From Tubulanus polymorphus (lineage: Eukaryota; Nemertea; Palaeonemertea; Tubulaniformes; Tubulanidae), in the NCBI RefSeq assembly GCF_964204645.1, contig NC_134030.1:16311110-16375109 (forward strand): 64,000 nt of DNA, read 5' to 3'. Each line of letters begins with the position of its first letter. Position 1 is the stretch's first letter. Below, in pieces: positions 46,901-59,726 of the stretch. The notes beneath the pieces were generated by a model. That model did no database searches. It had not been told where the DNA came from and was given only the letters and a program-made list of their open reading frames with translations. Made by a program: the position numbers and the translations under genes.

Positions 46901-49900
46901 CATTCAATGCAGTAATAAAAGTTCTAACCCAATTGAATTTTTTCGGAATCCGTTGCTTATTTATCAATTTAGTTATTAATTTGTTGTTGGAACTACATTT
47001 CCTTTCGGAAGAACACATGCCCTTTTACGTAAATTCATGCTTCACACACGTGGTAGACAAATATACTCTGCTATATGATGTATTGATCTCTGCATGTATA
47101 TGAAAAACGTGCGTCGCGCGTGGCCTAGTTAAAGTTTTCCTGGAAACTGCAAATGATTCAACTGCCAGGGTTCGTCGCGGCTGGCGGTAAAAGTAGTTGA
47201 TTTTATGGAAGGGCAGTAAAATTGGGAACTTGGAAATTGTTCAATTTACGAAAATAAACTGTCTAACAAACTCGTACACAGTGTATAGAAATTCATGATG
47301 AATCGTCCATGCTGTTGTGTGTGATGGAGATCGTATCAATAGACAAATTTTCCTGAAAACTTCTGGATTCAATCGAGGGGGGACATCTTAGGCTTTTTTG
47401 ATTACTTGGAGTACGGATTCTCTGAAATTCTGCCTAAACACTTCATGCCGAAGATAGGTAGGCCTATGCATTTCCATTCAAAATTCGAAACGTTTTTTTC
47501 TCGATATTTTCGGCTTCCTTATTTTTCATCTAATTACATGTATCTGTGAAAAGTTGGTCTTCTCTCAGCATTTGAATTCAATCCAATAGTTTTTAACTAT
47601 TTTTAATTTGTTCTACTTATATTGTTATACTATAATCTCTAATCTAGAGTACCAATGTAATTTTGATCTGTGCTGATTAAACATGCTCATGTAAATTTAG
47701 GAAAGTCCATATTAAGAATTTCGTTAATTGTTGTTTGGATTTTGCCAGAAGGTATGAATCAATAATTGGAAATAATTGCGACCTATCATAGGCCTACATG
47801 TAGTCCCTTTGGTCGAACATAGATGTTCACATGGGGGGGGGGGGGGGGTAAGGTAAAGGACATTTAGAGGTTATTTACAAAACAACAGTATCGGTGTATT
47901 ATATGTTGTCCAATTGTTGCCGATAAAGTAAATTTGTACTTATTATGATGTTTTATTAGAATTATGATTGAAAATCGTTCTGCACCGAAGTGGGCGGTAT
48001 ATCAGGGGGCACTTCATCAAAAACCTAGCAATACGTGGTTTAGACTGACTGAGAGCGGATCGGCATGTCGCAAAACGTCTCTAGCCTGCCGAACAAGTGG
48101 ATTTTTTTTCTTGAAAGCGCGTGAGGGATTTTCTTAATGGAAAATGCATTCCACCAGTCATGAGTGAATTTATACAGAAACTGCACTCAGATACTATTAC
48201 TTTCTATCGATTTTCTATTCCATACGGGGAATCCTCTGTTGTAGTAGGCTTCGATCCTCATCCACTACTTGCCAATTTCAAACATATCTGTCTTTAACCA
48301 TGTGGACATTGGTCCATTTATTATGAAAGGCAGCTTTCAATAAAACAGGAAATGTCTTTATAGAATAAAATATAAAATGTCTTTATAGAAAACAACTTAA
48401 TAAAACAATAAATGCTTTTCGAGTCAATTTGTGTCTTGAAGAAAATGAAAATATCTTAAATTCACTGATCAGCCAGCCGCGATTATATAAGGGAAGATAA
48501 CTAAACATTTTCAGTATTTTCCCCATAAAACCTTGGAAGGAATGCAGAAAAGAATTAAAACGAGTGAATTTGATTCAAATGATGGGCAAAATGAAAAATA
48601 AACAAACTTGGCAAGTCGATTGAAAGTCAAGACTGAGAGAACAAAAAATTTATTTTTTTTTCTAAATTTGATGAAAACATGGACGACTAAAAGAGATGAA
48701 TTTTAGCTTAATGATTTTCGCAGAATTTCGCCAGCTGGAACCGTACTCAGTACAAATAATGTACAAGTGATTTGAAAATAGCTAAAGCATTTACCGGTAC
48801 CATTTTCTTAAGGCAGTGGATGGTTCCTTGTGTTAAAATGCGTACGTGTGCTTTGATATGATCTAAGTGCCAATGACTCTTTACTCTAAAAGGTTGTCTG
48901 ATTTTTGAAATGTGTTTAGTTTATGTACTGTAATTTATCGAATATTTGAAGTGATAATGATGAATGATATCAACAAAGGGAGTGTAAAATGATGTGTAAA
49001 TTATATATATAATAAATTTAATTTATTAATTGAATTAAAAAATTTTGATTTTCGTTACTTAACCTTTGTCCTTGGTTGGTTGCATTAAGGGACCGTTCAT
49101 ATAGTTCAAATGCGAGCCGTATGATGTGCTTATGAAGCTAATTGCTTTTAATCTAAATGCGCCAAGTTTTCCAGTATTTGATGTAGGTAAATACTAGGCG
49201 CCAGTTGCTCAAAAATTAAAGATAACGGATGAATACCACAGTAACAATGAAGATTTTTAGATTGTCACGTCAATTATCCACTGGTTAACTCCCGAACTTT
49301 TGAGGAACTGGCCCCAGGTTGACTTCAAAATCCCTGATGAATTTGCTTTACACCAGCCTTTGTTTAACCCTTTTACTTGCTGTACTATAGTTGACACACA
49401 GGCGACACTAGTTCCAAAACCCGGAAGTAATTTCTCATTTTGATATTTGAATTTCGACCTCAAAAACGCCTCCGTAAATTTGATATTTTGATGAAGATTC
49501 AAACATTTAGACTGTAATTAGAAGCATAATATAGGTTTAAACGACGGATATAGTAATCTGCGGTGTCTTTATTTATAAATATTGATAATTTAACACAAAA
49601 TTGTGGGTATTCTGACGTTTTAGGGGGTCTTTTTATGCTGGACCCCTAAAAATGACCCAACCCAGTTGACCCCTCTTTCAAAAACCGGAAATTTAATCTT
49701 TCAGCAACATTTCGTGGCTATGACTATGAACTACTACTTTATGAAGTTTCAATGCCCTATGTCCAATAATTGGGAAGTTATGAGGATTTAATGAGCAAAT
49801 TTCAAATCATCTTGCACACACAGGACTTAACTTAAAGTTGCCGGCAGGTTAAGGGTTAAAATAGAATAACACGCCCTGGACTGTTGTCCGTTTGGGTAAT

Positions 49901-50066
49901 GTAACTTAGGTGGCGAAACTTTACATATGTAAGATTTTCTTAAGCAATATACTGAACTTCGCTTAAGGATCTTTGGGGACAAGTGATTTTTATTCGGAAT
50001 GCGAGAAAGGTGACTCAATTTCCCACATCCCCTAAGTGGTCATACATCCTGTACTGTTTGGGGGTC
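46901..50066. other. Non-coding interval with a poly-G run
   Basis: No gene supported on either strand. About 15 consecutive Gs lie near 47836-47850; short AATGTCTTTATAGAA duplicates lie near 48350-48390. Confidence 0.5.
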
Positions 50067-50250
50067 GAGGCACAATATTACTGTATGATGTGATATGACT
50101 AAGTTAATAAATGATATTGCCACAGTGAAGCTAGTGGGGAACTGTACCAATTGAGTATACGGTGTTCAAAAACTTGCGCAAATAACTACATGCATTTGCA
50201 GTGAATTTCAGACGAAATAGATGAAGCCTTCATGGCCGTTTACAAGATGA
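50067..50250 (+). repeat. Interspersed repeat, partner of 34028-34230
   Basis: Shares GATGTGATATG, CACAGTGAAGCTAGT and ATGAAGCCTT in order with the copy at 34 kb. Confidence 0.6.
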
Positions 50251-50262
50251 TAGGAATCAGAA

Positions 50263-50765
50263 TTGTCCACCAGGGATCCAGGGACACCGTGCCCACTTGG
50301 GAAGTGGTTTCAAATGCTCAACAATCTAACGATTTCAATATTCAACGCCCCCTGGTGACCATACACAAATCAGTGATCTTGAAACTCACGACAATAATAA
50401 AACAAGTCACAAGCTACAGCAATCGATTGTGATAACAAAATATGCCTAGGTACCAATATGATGTGGAAATAAAAAGTTATTCTTCTATTAATTCAACGCT
50501 CCCGGGTGACCATATACCGAAATTAATGACATTTACTCACAACAATAATATAATGTCATAAGCTACAACTTCGCAATTGATTGTGGTTACAAAATATGCC
50601 TAGGTACCAATATAATGTGGAAATAATACTAAGTTACTCGTATACAAAAACCAATGACGGTTAGGTACGTGGAAATACTAAGTTATTCTACACTTCAATG
50701 CCCCCTGGTGACCATACACCAAAATCAATGACATCGAAACTCACAACAATAATAGAATATAGCTG
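50263..50765 (-). repeat. Interspersed 160-bp-unit repeat, inverted copy 3
   Basis: Starts with GGGTCC-like GGATCCAGGGACACC and CCACTTGGGAAGTGGT, the reverse complement of the end of copies 1 and 2. CGCCCCCTGGTGACCATA-like units follow near 50345, 50498 and 50699. Confidence 0.75.
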
Positions 50766-50904
50766 CAAAGCAGCGATAATGGGTTTTCTGCACAGCCTTG
50801 TTCGTATTCTTGATCTTGTCTGCATAGTGTAGACCAACGAATGCGTGTATGCTGACGCAGCCCCACTATACTATGAAAATGAAGGGAATTCAAAATCCTG
50901 TTCA

Positions 50905-51092
50905 ACGGTCACCACGGTTTTATAAAAGGAAGGTCTTCAAACAGTCAATTGGGCTTACTTGAAACCATGTATCATTGGACAGGATTGTTAGGCCTTAATT
51001 AGTCTTTATAGATTTCAAAAAGCATTTGATAAGGTACTACATCAGCGATTACTAAACAAGCTATTAGGAAATGGTGTAATGATCATGGGTCG
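50905..51092 (+). pseudogene. LINE reverse transcriptase relic, left half
   Basis: Reads HGFIKGRSSNSQLGLLETM, then FQKAFDKVLHQRLLNKLLGN, the QxGFxxxRS and DFxKAFDxVxHxxLL motifs of LINE reverse transcriptase, with stop codons between. Interrupted at 51092 by a solo LTR. Confidence 0.8.
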
Positions 51093-52418
51093 TGTAGCGA
51101 AACTAGCGGATTCCGCCGTACATTGGCGCTAAATTTAAAATCACCTCCCGGATTTCACCGCTCTCCTCCTATCTTTGTATATTATCCTGTTAATGTCTTT
51201 TAGCTGTATTTATTCGGCGAGACCGTGTTGTATCATTTTATAAATGTCCGTGTTTTGTAAATTGGTCGATGTTTCGCGACCGGTTGTTCCGGGTCTGCGT
51301 TGATTCATTTTAACCCTTCTGGTTAAACTGGATTTGTAATTATTACGTATATCTTCTGAGTGCGGGGTTTGAACCCTTTCAACTCGTTTATTACTCAAGA
51401 ACATTTGTCGCTCATGTATATTATACTATTAACTTTGTGATGATATTATAACTATTCTTTACGTATCTTCTTGTGTCCGCCGTGACCTTTTGCAGCCGGC
51501 GCGCGGTTGCCCGGCTCCGCCCTCATCGTCGCTGGAACTCAGCCAACCTCGAAGTCACGTGGCACGCGTGACCAATCACGCAAGTCCGAGCTTTTGTTCC
51601 AGCCAATGAGAGCGCGGGGGGATCGCGCTCTTTTAAGGGCGAGCAGCGCGCGAGATTCAACAACAAACCGTTCACTCGGACTGTCCGTGCAACTTATACG
51701 CTTGCAAGCGCCGTAGAAAACGTAAACGCTAATTCCTGTATTTGACTGCACTTACCAGTGATTATAATGTAAGAACCTGCCCGTCCGTGTCCCCGTGTCC
51801 ACATGCGGGCTCCCGGTCCGCGCTAATTCATTGTAAATAGTTATTTGCCCGGACATTGTCTACGAGTTTATTGATGTTCAGGGTCGGCGTTGTCCCCGGC
51901 GGACGCCGCGTTGTCCTCGGCGGACATGGTTGTCCCCCCTGACGCCGTGTTTGTGTTCGAAATGACCGACTGTGTAAATAGTGTTAAATATAATTGGATA
52001 CTGCAAAATAAAATATATATTAGTTACTAATTCAAAATTAGCATCGGGCCGTTTCTTTTGAGTTATCGTGGACTTGATCGGAGTGAGGAAGAGAGTCAGA
52101 GCAAATTAGTCTAACTTTAGGGCACGAGGAATCCGGTCAGCTGAGGAGAGGCCGGAGTCACGCCGACATTTTGTCCGGCAGAGGGTTCCAGCTGAATTAC
52201 TCGCCTCCAAGAGGAGGACGAGTGGACCCGGACGTACCCACCAACGGTGAATAGGCACGAAGAGATAGGGGTCGCCCCGAGAGGATCCGGGCCGTGTGTG
52301 GAGGCCTAAGTTGGGTGGAGGCGGGACAAGCATAGCTGCGCAGGAGTTGCTGGCCCCCGCGAAATCCAAATATTGCAGAGAAGCTATTTTGATTACCGAG
52401 TCCACGGAATCCGTTACA
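51093..52418 (+). mobile_element. 1326-bp solo LTR
   Basis: Begins TGTAGCG, ends CCGTTACA, and GTCG flanks both sides (51089-51092 and 52419-52422), a 4-base duplication. The LINE frame resumes directly after it. It has CCAAT boxes at 51572 and 51603, a TATA-like TTTTAA at 51631 and AATAAA near 52009, a plausible promoter-R-poly(A) layout on the plus strand. No internal coding region remains, so the element was lost by LTR-LTR recombination. The family (probably a long-LTR Gypsy) is unresolved. Confidence 0.75.
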
Positions 52419-52422
52419 GTCG

Positions 52423-52620
52423 CTTAAATGGTTCAGCTTTTTCTACGAACAAAAAAGTGGCCGAAATCAACGGAACTGTGTCATCTTGGAAATAAGATCT
52501 AACCAGTGGAGTAACGCAAGGTAGTATCCTAAGTCTCCTCTTTACTGTCAAATGATATACAGAATAGTCCAAAATGTACAGGACCTGTGAATTTCCAAAA
52601 CGACCCAAACAAGCTGTGTT
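52423..52620 (+). pseudogene. LINE reverse transcriptase relic, right half
   Basis: Continues with STNKKVAEINGTVSSWK, then DLTSGVTQGSIL and LLFTV, the motif preceding the catalytic DD, with stops. Truncated soon after. Confidence 0.75.
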
Positions 52621-52778
52621 CCGTACATGGTCAGAAACAAGTCATAATATGGATATACGAAGAAAACCGAGGTTTATATTATTATACGTTCGAGTGAAAA
52701 AGATTATTTTGTTCGATTGAAGATCACTCCTTACTACGGAAGCCCCTAGGTGACATACGAGAAAATTTTTTCACAATT

Positions 52779-52849
52779 TTGACTTATTAAGTCGAATTTC
52801 GACATAATAAGTCGAATTTCGACTTAATAACTCGAAATTCGACTTAGTT
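52779..52849. repeat. Palindromic array of AAGTCGAATTTCGA
   Basis: AAGTCGAATTTCGA at 52809-52822 pairs perfectly with 52832-52845; two further copies of AAGTCGAATTTCGAC lie adjacent. Possible end of a Tc1/mariner-type element, not proven. Confidence 0.6.
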
Positions 52850-53070
52850 GCAGTATTGACAATGACTGTAATTTCTGTCCCGATGATAACGTTATCAGAT
52901 CCTTATTCGACGCAAAAGACTCTAGCGGTGTCCATATCGGGTTAGAGGGCGCGAGGGTTCTTACTAATTCGTTTATAACGGCCCTCGGTCTACATTTGAT
53001 CACGGACTGATGCAAAAAAAGAAACCTCAGTCAGACTCATTAAATCATTCATCAAAAAGAGATCGTCTAC

Positions 53071-55036
53071 TTGAGATATCACATTCCAGTATTGTATAAT
53101 GTATTACCTATAAAACCTATTTCCTTAAATTTCATGACAAACAATACATATATCGATTGCAAATACTACGATGAGAATAATTTTACGATAGATAAAGTGA
53201 AATTTTCGTTAATTTCTATGAACATCCGTAGTGTAAATTTTGATGGTTTTGTAGATTATCTAAATGTATTAGATGCTAATTTTTCTATTATCTGTTTGTC
53301 CGAAACATGGACAAATGAAGGGAACGATAATGATAGTATGTACAAAATTAATGTTTATCACAGTATTTTCAAAAGTAGAAAAAATGATCAACATGGTGGT
53401 GGTTTGGCCTTATATTTAAAAAATAATTTGATGTTCAAACTTCGGCCAGATTTATCTGGTAATGATAATACGTTTGAATCGCTATTTGTCGAAATTATTA
53501 ATAAAAGAACGAAAATATTATCTTGGGTGTATTATATAGACCACCCGGTTTAAACCTGCGTCAATTTCAGGACGAATTTAACATTTTACTAAACAAAATT
53601 AATAGAGAAAACAAAATTTGTTATTTTCTAGGCGATTTCAATGTCAATTTACTGATGTCGGGTGCACATCATTCTACTGACGAATTTATTAATACTTTAT
53701 TTGCAAATTCATTTCGTCCTTTAATTGACAAACCAACGAGAGTAACAGCTTTATCAGCAACGCTTATTGATAACATATTCTGTAATCATTATCATTGTAA
53801 TTTTTTTTCTGGTATACTATGCACGGATATATCCGATCATTTCCCATATCCGATATATCCGATCATTTTTGTTATAGGTGATGAGTCTGAACCTGTACTG
53901 AGAAAACGGAAAACAAGCGAAACTTTAGTGAGCGCATTATAAATCATTTCCATATACTATTGCATACGGTTGACTGGTCATCAACGTATAACAATTTGAA
54001 CCCCGACTTAGCTTATAAATCTTTTATGGATACATTTAAGGCACTTTATGATGAATCGTTTCCATTCGTGAATTTTAAAAATCCCACCGTAAATCAAAAT
54101 AAACCTTGGCTATCAGCAGGACTTATGAATTCAATTAAGCAGAAAAATCGTTTATATCGTAAATTTTTAAGAAATAATACCGATGAGAAGAAAGACAGAT
54201 ATGTCCATTATAAAAATTCATTGTATAAGCTTTTAAAACGTGCAGAAAAAGATTACTATGCAGAGAGGTTAGTGGCAACAGGAAATAGTATGAAACAATC
54301 TTGGAAAATGATTAACAATATTCTGGGCAAAAAAAAATGAAGGACTACCTGATGCATTTAAAATCAACAACAATCAAGCAAAAATAGATGATAAATCTTT
54401 GATTGCTGATGAATTTAACAAATATTTTGTAAACATAGGATTAAATTAAGCCGAACAAATTCCTGAAACAGGAAAAGATTTCAGAGAATTCTTGAAAAAT
54501 CCTCCTGGTGAAAACTTGTTCTTCTTTCCAACTACACCCAACGAGTTAATAAATATAGTAAATAAATGCAATGCTAATAAAGGGACGGGTATTGATGAAA
54601 TTAATATGAAAGTTATCAAGAGTGTAATAGATTTAATTAAGGATCCCCTATGTCATATCTTTAATCAAAGCCTACTAACTGGAATTATACCGGATGACCT
54701 AAAGATTGCAAAAGTTCGACCCCTCCACAAAAGCGGTGATACTGAATTATTTAATAATTATCGTCCAATATCGATCTTGCCTTTTTTTCAAAAATTTTAG
54801 AAAAAATTGTGTATTACCGAATAATTTCCTTTTTTGGTAAATTTTTGATTATAAATCCAAATCAATTTGGCTTCAGAAAAAAATCATTCTACTGATATGG
54901 CATTAATTGAAATAGTCGATGAAATTCTAGATAATTTGGATAATAAAAAAACAACAATTGGTGTCTATTTAGACCTGTCTAAAGCATTCGACACTGTAAA
55001 TCACAGCATTTTATTAGATAAATTAAATTTCTATGG
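53071..55036 (+). pseudogene. APE-type LINE: endonuclease and first part of reverse transcriptase
   Basis: The endonuclease (about 53180-53890) reads SLISMNIRSV, CLSETW, HGGGLALYLKNNL, GVLYRPPG, CYFLGDFNVNLL, TLIDNIFC and ISDHFP, the full set of APE motifs. It continues with a linker (NKPWLSAGLMNSIKQKNRLY) and RT (about 54490-55036) with [37 protein letters not shown] and [20 protein letters not shown]. Frameshifts lie near 53527, 53915 and 54340, with a TAA near 54449 and more stops near 54800-54870. A CR1/Jockey-like clade is likely. The RT is cut at 55036 by a Gypsy insertion and resumes at 59732. Confidence 0.88.
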
Positions 55037-55206
55037 TGAAATGCCTCGAAACATAAAGATGAAAGCCAGAGATCCTCGATTATTTGATACCATTAAACGC
55101 TTTATTCACTATCACAAAACACCATTGATTACGCTACCATTACCCACACGACCTTGACCTAAGTTCTATTGTCAGTCACCACTAAAGCACGGAGCAGAAC
55201 ATTACA
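55037..55206 (-). repeat. 3' LTR of the Gypsy element
   Basis: 170 bp, TG...CA, about 98% identical to the other LTR; it is the 3' LTR because the coding strand is minus. Confidence 0.9.
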
Positions 55207-55393
55207 TCCCCCCTAAGTAGATATTAAGTAAATGATTAATTACTATAATGCTTTAACGGTCTAAATGCAGATCCTTTCTTAAAACACAATTAAAACAATC
55301 AAACCAAACTAAAATTCTTTAAGCGCAACAAATCAAACTACAGAATTAACACGGAATTAGATCTAATCAAATTATCATAACGTTTATAAAACA

Positions 55394-57167
55394 CTACAAG
55401 TCCAATTTAACTGGAGCTGTTCTTATTCTGGTAGATCTTCGCAAAGCGGGTGCATCGGACGACTGTGGAACTATCACATACGGAGACGCGACAGTTGGCG
55501 TATGCGGAACGCAAGCACTGGCGATCGGCACAGTAGAATCAGATCTCAGAACATCTTTTCCAGCACGATTTTTCCGGGATACTAGGATCGATATCATCCG
55601 ACATAAACACATCGTCACTAGTGTCACGATTTTGACACGGAATGTCCGCATAGCCAGGCAGTTTCTTGAAGAACGATGCATTTCGAGTCACAGACCTATA
55701 ATCGGGACCTGTTGTGGTTATTGTAGTCCCTTTCTTACGCGATATTGTGAGTGGCACTATCTCATACGGAGTGTTGCCTTTCATCATATTGAACGGCCTT
55801 CTCACAAGTACATTGTCGCTGATTTCGAGGTTGCCTGGTTTGACATAATTCTTACTGTCCGCATATTCTTTAATTTACTTTTGCGCCGTGTCATGCTTCC
55901 TAATTAAATCTGCAATTGGGTCGTGTTCCGGAAGCTGAGGAAGCTTGTTCCTTACACCCCTTTTCAGAAAGAGGGTAGCAGGCGCAACACCGGTTGTGCA
56001 GTGAGGAGCAGTGCGATAGCTCCTGAGGAAAGCTTCAAGAGCCTACTTCCAGTTCTCCCCGGCAGCCTTTGCCACCTTCACATGCTTCTTAAGGGTCTTT
56101 ACGAAATTCGCAACCTCGCTGTTGGCTGGTGGCCACAATGGCGTTCCTTTACGGTGATGGAAGGATAACACGTGGGCAAAGTGAGCAAACTCACTGCCAT
56201 TATCCGATTTCACTGTCCCCGGAGGACCGAACATCGCAAATATTTTATCAAGTTTCGGGATCACGGCAGGTGCGCTAGTACTACTGACCGGTTCCACGAA
56301 CGGATAACGCGAATAATCATCTATCAAGATCATGACTGTTACACCGTTGATACTGGCGAAGTCGACGCTGGTTTCCTCGAACGGCGCATTCGGTAAAATA
56401 GTCATTCGGAGTCGTTCTCGAACAGTAACCGGCGTAGCGATTTGACACGGAAGACTCGATTTGACTCTCTGCTCGACTAGTTTGTTCATAAGAGGGAACC
56501 AGACCTTCTCCCTAAGCAAGGCTTTGGTTTTCACGATTCCCAGGTGCCCTTCGTGTGCAATTTCGATTGTCTTTGACTGTAAGGCCGCTGGAATGACGAT
56601 TCGATTTGATTTTAGGAGTAGAGAGTCATGGCACGTTAGCTCCACTTTAACCTGTTCATAACGCGCGAGTTCTGACGCAGAGACTTCTGGTGGCGGGTCG
56701 TACCACCGTCCAGTCCTTACGGCAGCGAAAACTGCTTGCAGCACTGGATCGTCAGCTGTGGCATCCTTCACTTCTTGCAGAGTCATAGCCCTGGGTATAG
56801 CATTGTATGCAACATACGCGACATACTCGTCAGCACAGTTTTTATCTCCGCTTATCCCTGCATCGACAGGGTGCCTGGATGCATAATCAGCTGGATTTGT
56901 CTTTCCAGGCTGATATTCCACTACAAAGCGATATCGTTGTAACTCCATCAGCCATCTTTCTATCCTGGCTGAAGGTTTTGAGGTCGGGTTGTTATATAGC
57001 GACACGGGAGGTTGATGGTTGGTTACAATGGTGAACTCCTTTCCGTACAGGTAAAGGTGGAAACGCCTGACGGACCAGTAAATGGCGAGCGCTTCGCGAT
57101 CAATTTGCGGATATCGAGCCTCGGTCGCTGACAGAGGATGACTCGCGAAGTGTATTGGAGTTATCAC
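55394..57167 (-). pseudogene. Gypsy RNase H, integrase and tail
   Basis: From 57167 the minus strand reads FASHPLSATEARYPQIDRE, LYGKEFTIVTNHQP and RIERWLMELQRYRF (RNase H), then KTNPADYASRHP. The integrase has an HHCC-type finger (AHEGHLGIVKTK...LPCQIATP), VDFASI, SDNGSEF and ANSEVANFVKTLKKH with the catalytic Glu. Stop at 56043. The tail continues in other frames: FLRSYRTAPH-like sequence to about 55860, 55805-55539, and a last frame 55681-55394 ending RRSTRIRTAPVKLDL. The first Cys-finger His and the DDE residues look present. Confidence 0.88.
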
Positions 57168-57183
57168 ATTACGATTAGGTTCT

Positions 57184-58855
57184 TTCTGGGCAAGAACTGC
57201 GCCAAGCCCGATCGGAATAAATCAAGGTGGTTTTGGCAGATAGGGCAGCTTTAAGTTGATCCAAGGCCAACTGCTGTTCGGAACACCGGGTCCAATCTAC
57301 ACCCTTGCACGTCAATTTCCGTAGCGGTCTGGTGATGAGCGCGAAATCTTTGATGAATCGAGAACAGAACGCTGCGGAACTAAGCAGGCTACGAATCTCT
57401 GTTACGTTGGTCGGTGAAGAGATCTACCTAACGAGGGTCAGGTGAGATACCATCTTTTCCGAACTCATGCCCAAAGAATATCATCTCACGTACGCCAAAC
57501 AAACATTTCGGGATGTTGATTGTGAGATTGTTGTCTGATAATCGCTGAAGTACACTGCAAAGACGTTGATCATGTTCTCGTTGATTGACGCCTCCTACAT
57601 AGATATCATCGCTTATGTTTCTGACGCCAGGGATACCTGCAATGACATCACTGATTCGTTTCTGGAAAACCTCCGCTGAGCATGACATGCCAAAATTCAG
57701 TCGTTTATATCTGAACAACCCTATATGCGTAGAAAAGGTTGTCAGATGTCGCGAGTCCGGGTGCAGCAAGATTTGATGATATCCTTGCTTTAAATCGAGC
57801 TTGCTGTGAACACCGTGCATCCATTTAAGTCAGATGCAATATCATCAATGGTCGGAATTACATGCCGTTCCCGAATTATTGCTCTATTAACAGATCGCAT
57901 GTCAACACAGATACGTATCTGATTCGGGTCATGCGGTTTCGATCAGTGATATCCAAGGGGTAGGACCTTCGGATGGTTCAATTATGTCTGTCTCTTCAAG
58001 ATCTCAGAGATTTTCTTCAACTCGCTTTCGAACATGGAACGGAATGCGACGATGCGGTTGCGCTACAGGTTTAACTGACGCATCTACATGCACGCGCACA
58101 GGCTCTCCTACGCAGGCGCCCATTCCCGATAAAACATTTGGGAATCGCTTTACGACATCCGGTATATTTGAATCAGACTGGTTTTCCGTACTCGTCATTT
58201 TTGGTTTCTCTGGATCGGATTGCGCATTATCGCTCACAGAATTTGCCACTTTGATGAGACAAAGTTTTTGCGAAGTCTCCCGGCTAAGTAACGAGCTACT
58301 GGGGCCAGACACAACGTATACGGTCTCCCTACAAGATGCGCGATTGTTGCATAATTCAGCTTCGAATTTACCAAGCAGGTCCAACGGTTTTTCCGACTTA
58401 TACGGAAAAATGCGAGATTTCGATTGAATCAGTGTAGGTCTCGGATACAAGTTGAGGTAGACATTGTGGTTGAGAACATTAACGGTTGCATCAGAATCTG
58501 CCATAACGCGGGTCTTGGTAACACTCACTGATATATCGAAGAACGGTTTAGAGCGAGTCATATCAGCAGTATAATGATTTGCACGAAATACATACTCATC
58601 ATCGCTGCTTTGATGAGCTAAGGTTGCGGTGATTGCAGCCTCCTCAGTAGGTGAGGAACCAACGACATGAGTCTGTTTTCGGTTCCTATTGTTAGGTTGT
58701 CTACGTGAGTTGTAGTCTCGATTTCGACTAGGGTCACGGTTACGGTTTCGCTCTGACTGGTTCGGCTTTCCACGACACATTCTAGCAAAATGGTTACGCT
58801 TGTCCCTTCGCAGGACATAGTGTCCGGTGAGGATATACACCACCACACAATCCAC
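57184..58855 (-). pseudogene. Gypsy protease and reverse transcriptase
   Basis: The 58855-58004 frame starts in the zinc-knuckle tail (NHFARMCRGKPNQ) and has the protease segment VMADSDATVNVL, where the usual D-S/T-G catalytic triplet reads D-S-D. RT follows: PHRRIPFHVRKRVEENL, a stop-rich gap, then from 57820 KLDLKQGYHQILLHP, FSTHIGLFRYKRLNFG and NISDDIYVGG with the catalytic Asp pair. It ends at TAG near 57428. Connection to RNase H continues in shifting frames (CSRFIKDFALITRPLRKLT). Confidence 0.88.
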
Positions 58856-59427
58856 AGATTCTTGTATCTGACCAGTTCCGATTCGGTTGACTTGGTCTAT
58901 TCAACATCGCACGTTTCCATGGTAGATTCACTCTCGACTTATTCATTGGTGCTGACAGTGCATGTGACGTATGTTGTTCCATCTCTATGTCCGCTCATCA
59001 GCAGTCTCCATAGCGCGAGCGGTATTTAATAGTTGATTTAACGTGAGCCCTTGCTCGACAGCCTTGCGTCTAAGGCGGGATGATAACGTTCCCTGGATTA
59101 TTTGCCGCTTAATTTCAAGTGTACTATCGGTGAAGTCACACTTACTGGCTAGTATTGACAGTCTCGTGTAAAACTCGGCAGTCGATTCGTTTGGTTTTTG
59201 AGATTCTTTTCGGAACAGGTACACAAGGTGATCAGTACATTTTTGAGGTTCAAAATGTGTAATGTGTAATGTAGCAGCATTGCCTTCTGACGGGTAGCTT
59301 CATCGATAGCCATGGCTGCAAACATGTTTTCTTGGCGCTTGATGTATTTATCGAATCGAATAGGAGCCGTCTCTCTTGGTTGCAGGTCGAATTCGGGAAA
59401 AGAAGGTAGCCCGATAGCGGTATCCAT
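58794..59427 (-). pseudogene. Gypsy gag and zinc knuckle
   Basis: ATG 59427 begins MDTAIGLPSFPEFDLQ, then FDKYIKRQENMFAAM and KAMLLHY. The segment that normally follows is missing (about 60 residues by family length), and another frame resumes with YLFRKESQKPNESTAEFY and QGLTLNQLLNTARAMETAD. A further frame (58982-58794) has ICGLCGGVYPHRTLCPAKG, the first Cys cluster of the nucleic-acid-binding knuckle. Broken by deletion and shifts. Confidence 0.85.
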
Positions 59428-59556
59428 GTTTTCTCGAATTTTTTACGTGTTACTACAGGGTGCGGTGAAGATCGATTAAATGTTACTATATTATGGCTTA
59501 TTCGATTGAAATAATCACAAACAATCGTCGATATTCGATCCCATCCTCGTCGCCAT

Positions 59557-59726
59557 TGAAATGCCTCGAAACATAAAGATGAAAGCCAGAGATCCTCGAT
59601 TATTTGATACCATTAAACGCTTTATTCACTATCACAAAACACCATTGATCACGCTACCAGTACCCACATGACCTTGACCTAAGTTCTATTGTCAGTCACC
59701 ACTAAAGCACGGAGCAGAATATTACA
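59557..59726 (-). repeat. 5' LTR of the Gypsy element
   Basis: 170 bp; the primer-binding-site-like TGGCGACGAGG follows on the minus strand at 59556-59546. Confidence 0.9.

Larger units (their letters stand above)
55037..59726 (-). mobile_element. Ty3/Gypsy LTR retrotransposon nested in the LINE
   Basis: LTRs of 170 bp at 55037-55206 and 59557-59726 start TGAAATGCC, end ATTACA and differ at only about four positions. TATGG flanks both sides (55032-55036 and 59727-59731). The LINE reading resumes beyond it. On the minus strand, just inside the 5' LTR, TGGCGACGAGGATGGG is a likely primer-binding site. Coding order is gag, protease, RT, RNase H, integrase, all on the minus strand. At 4690 bp it is near full length, but has many stops and shifts. 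Confidence 0.93.

Noticed and set aside
52106-52405. 99-codon minus-strand frame
   Set aside because: It lies wholly inside the GC-rich solo LTR and is a composition artefact.
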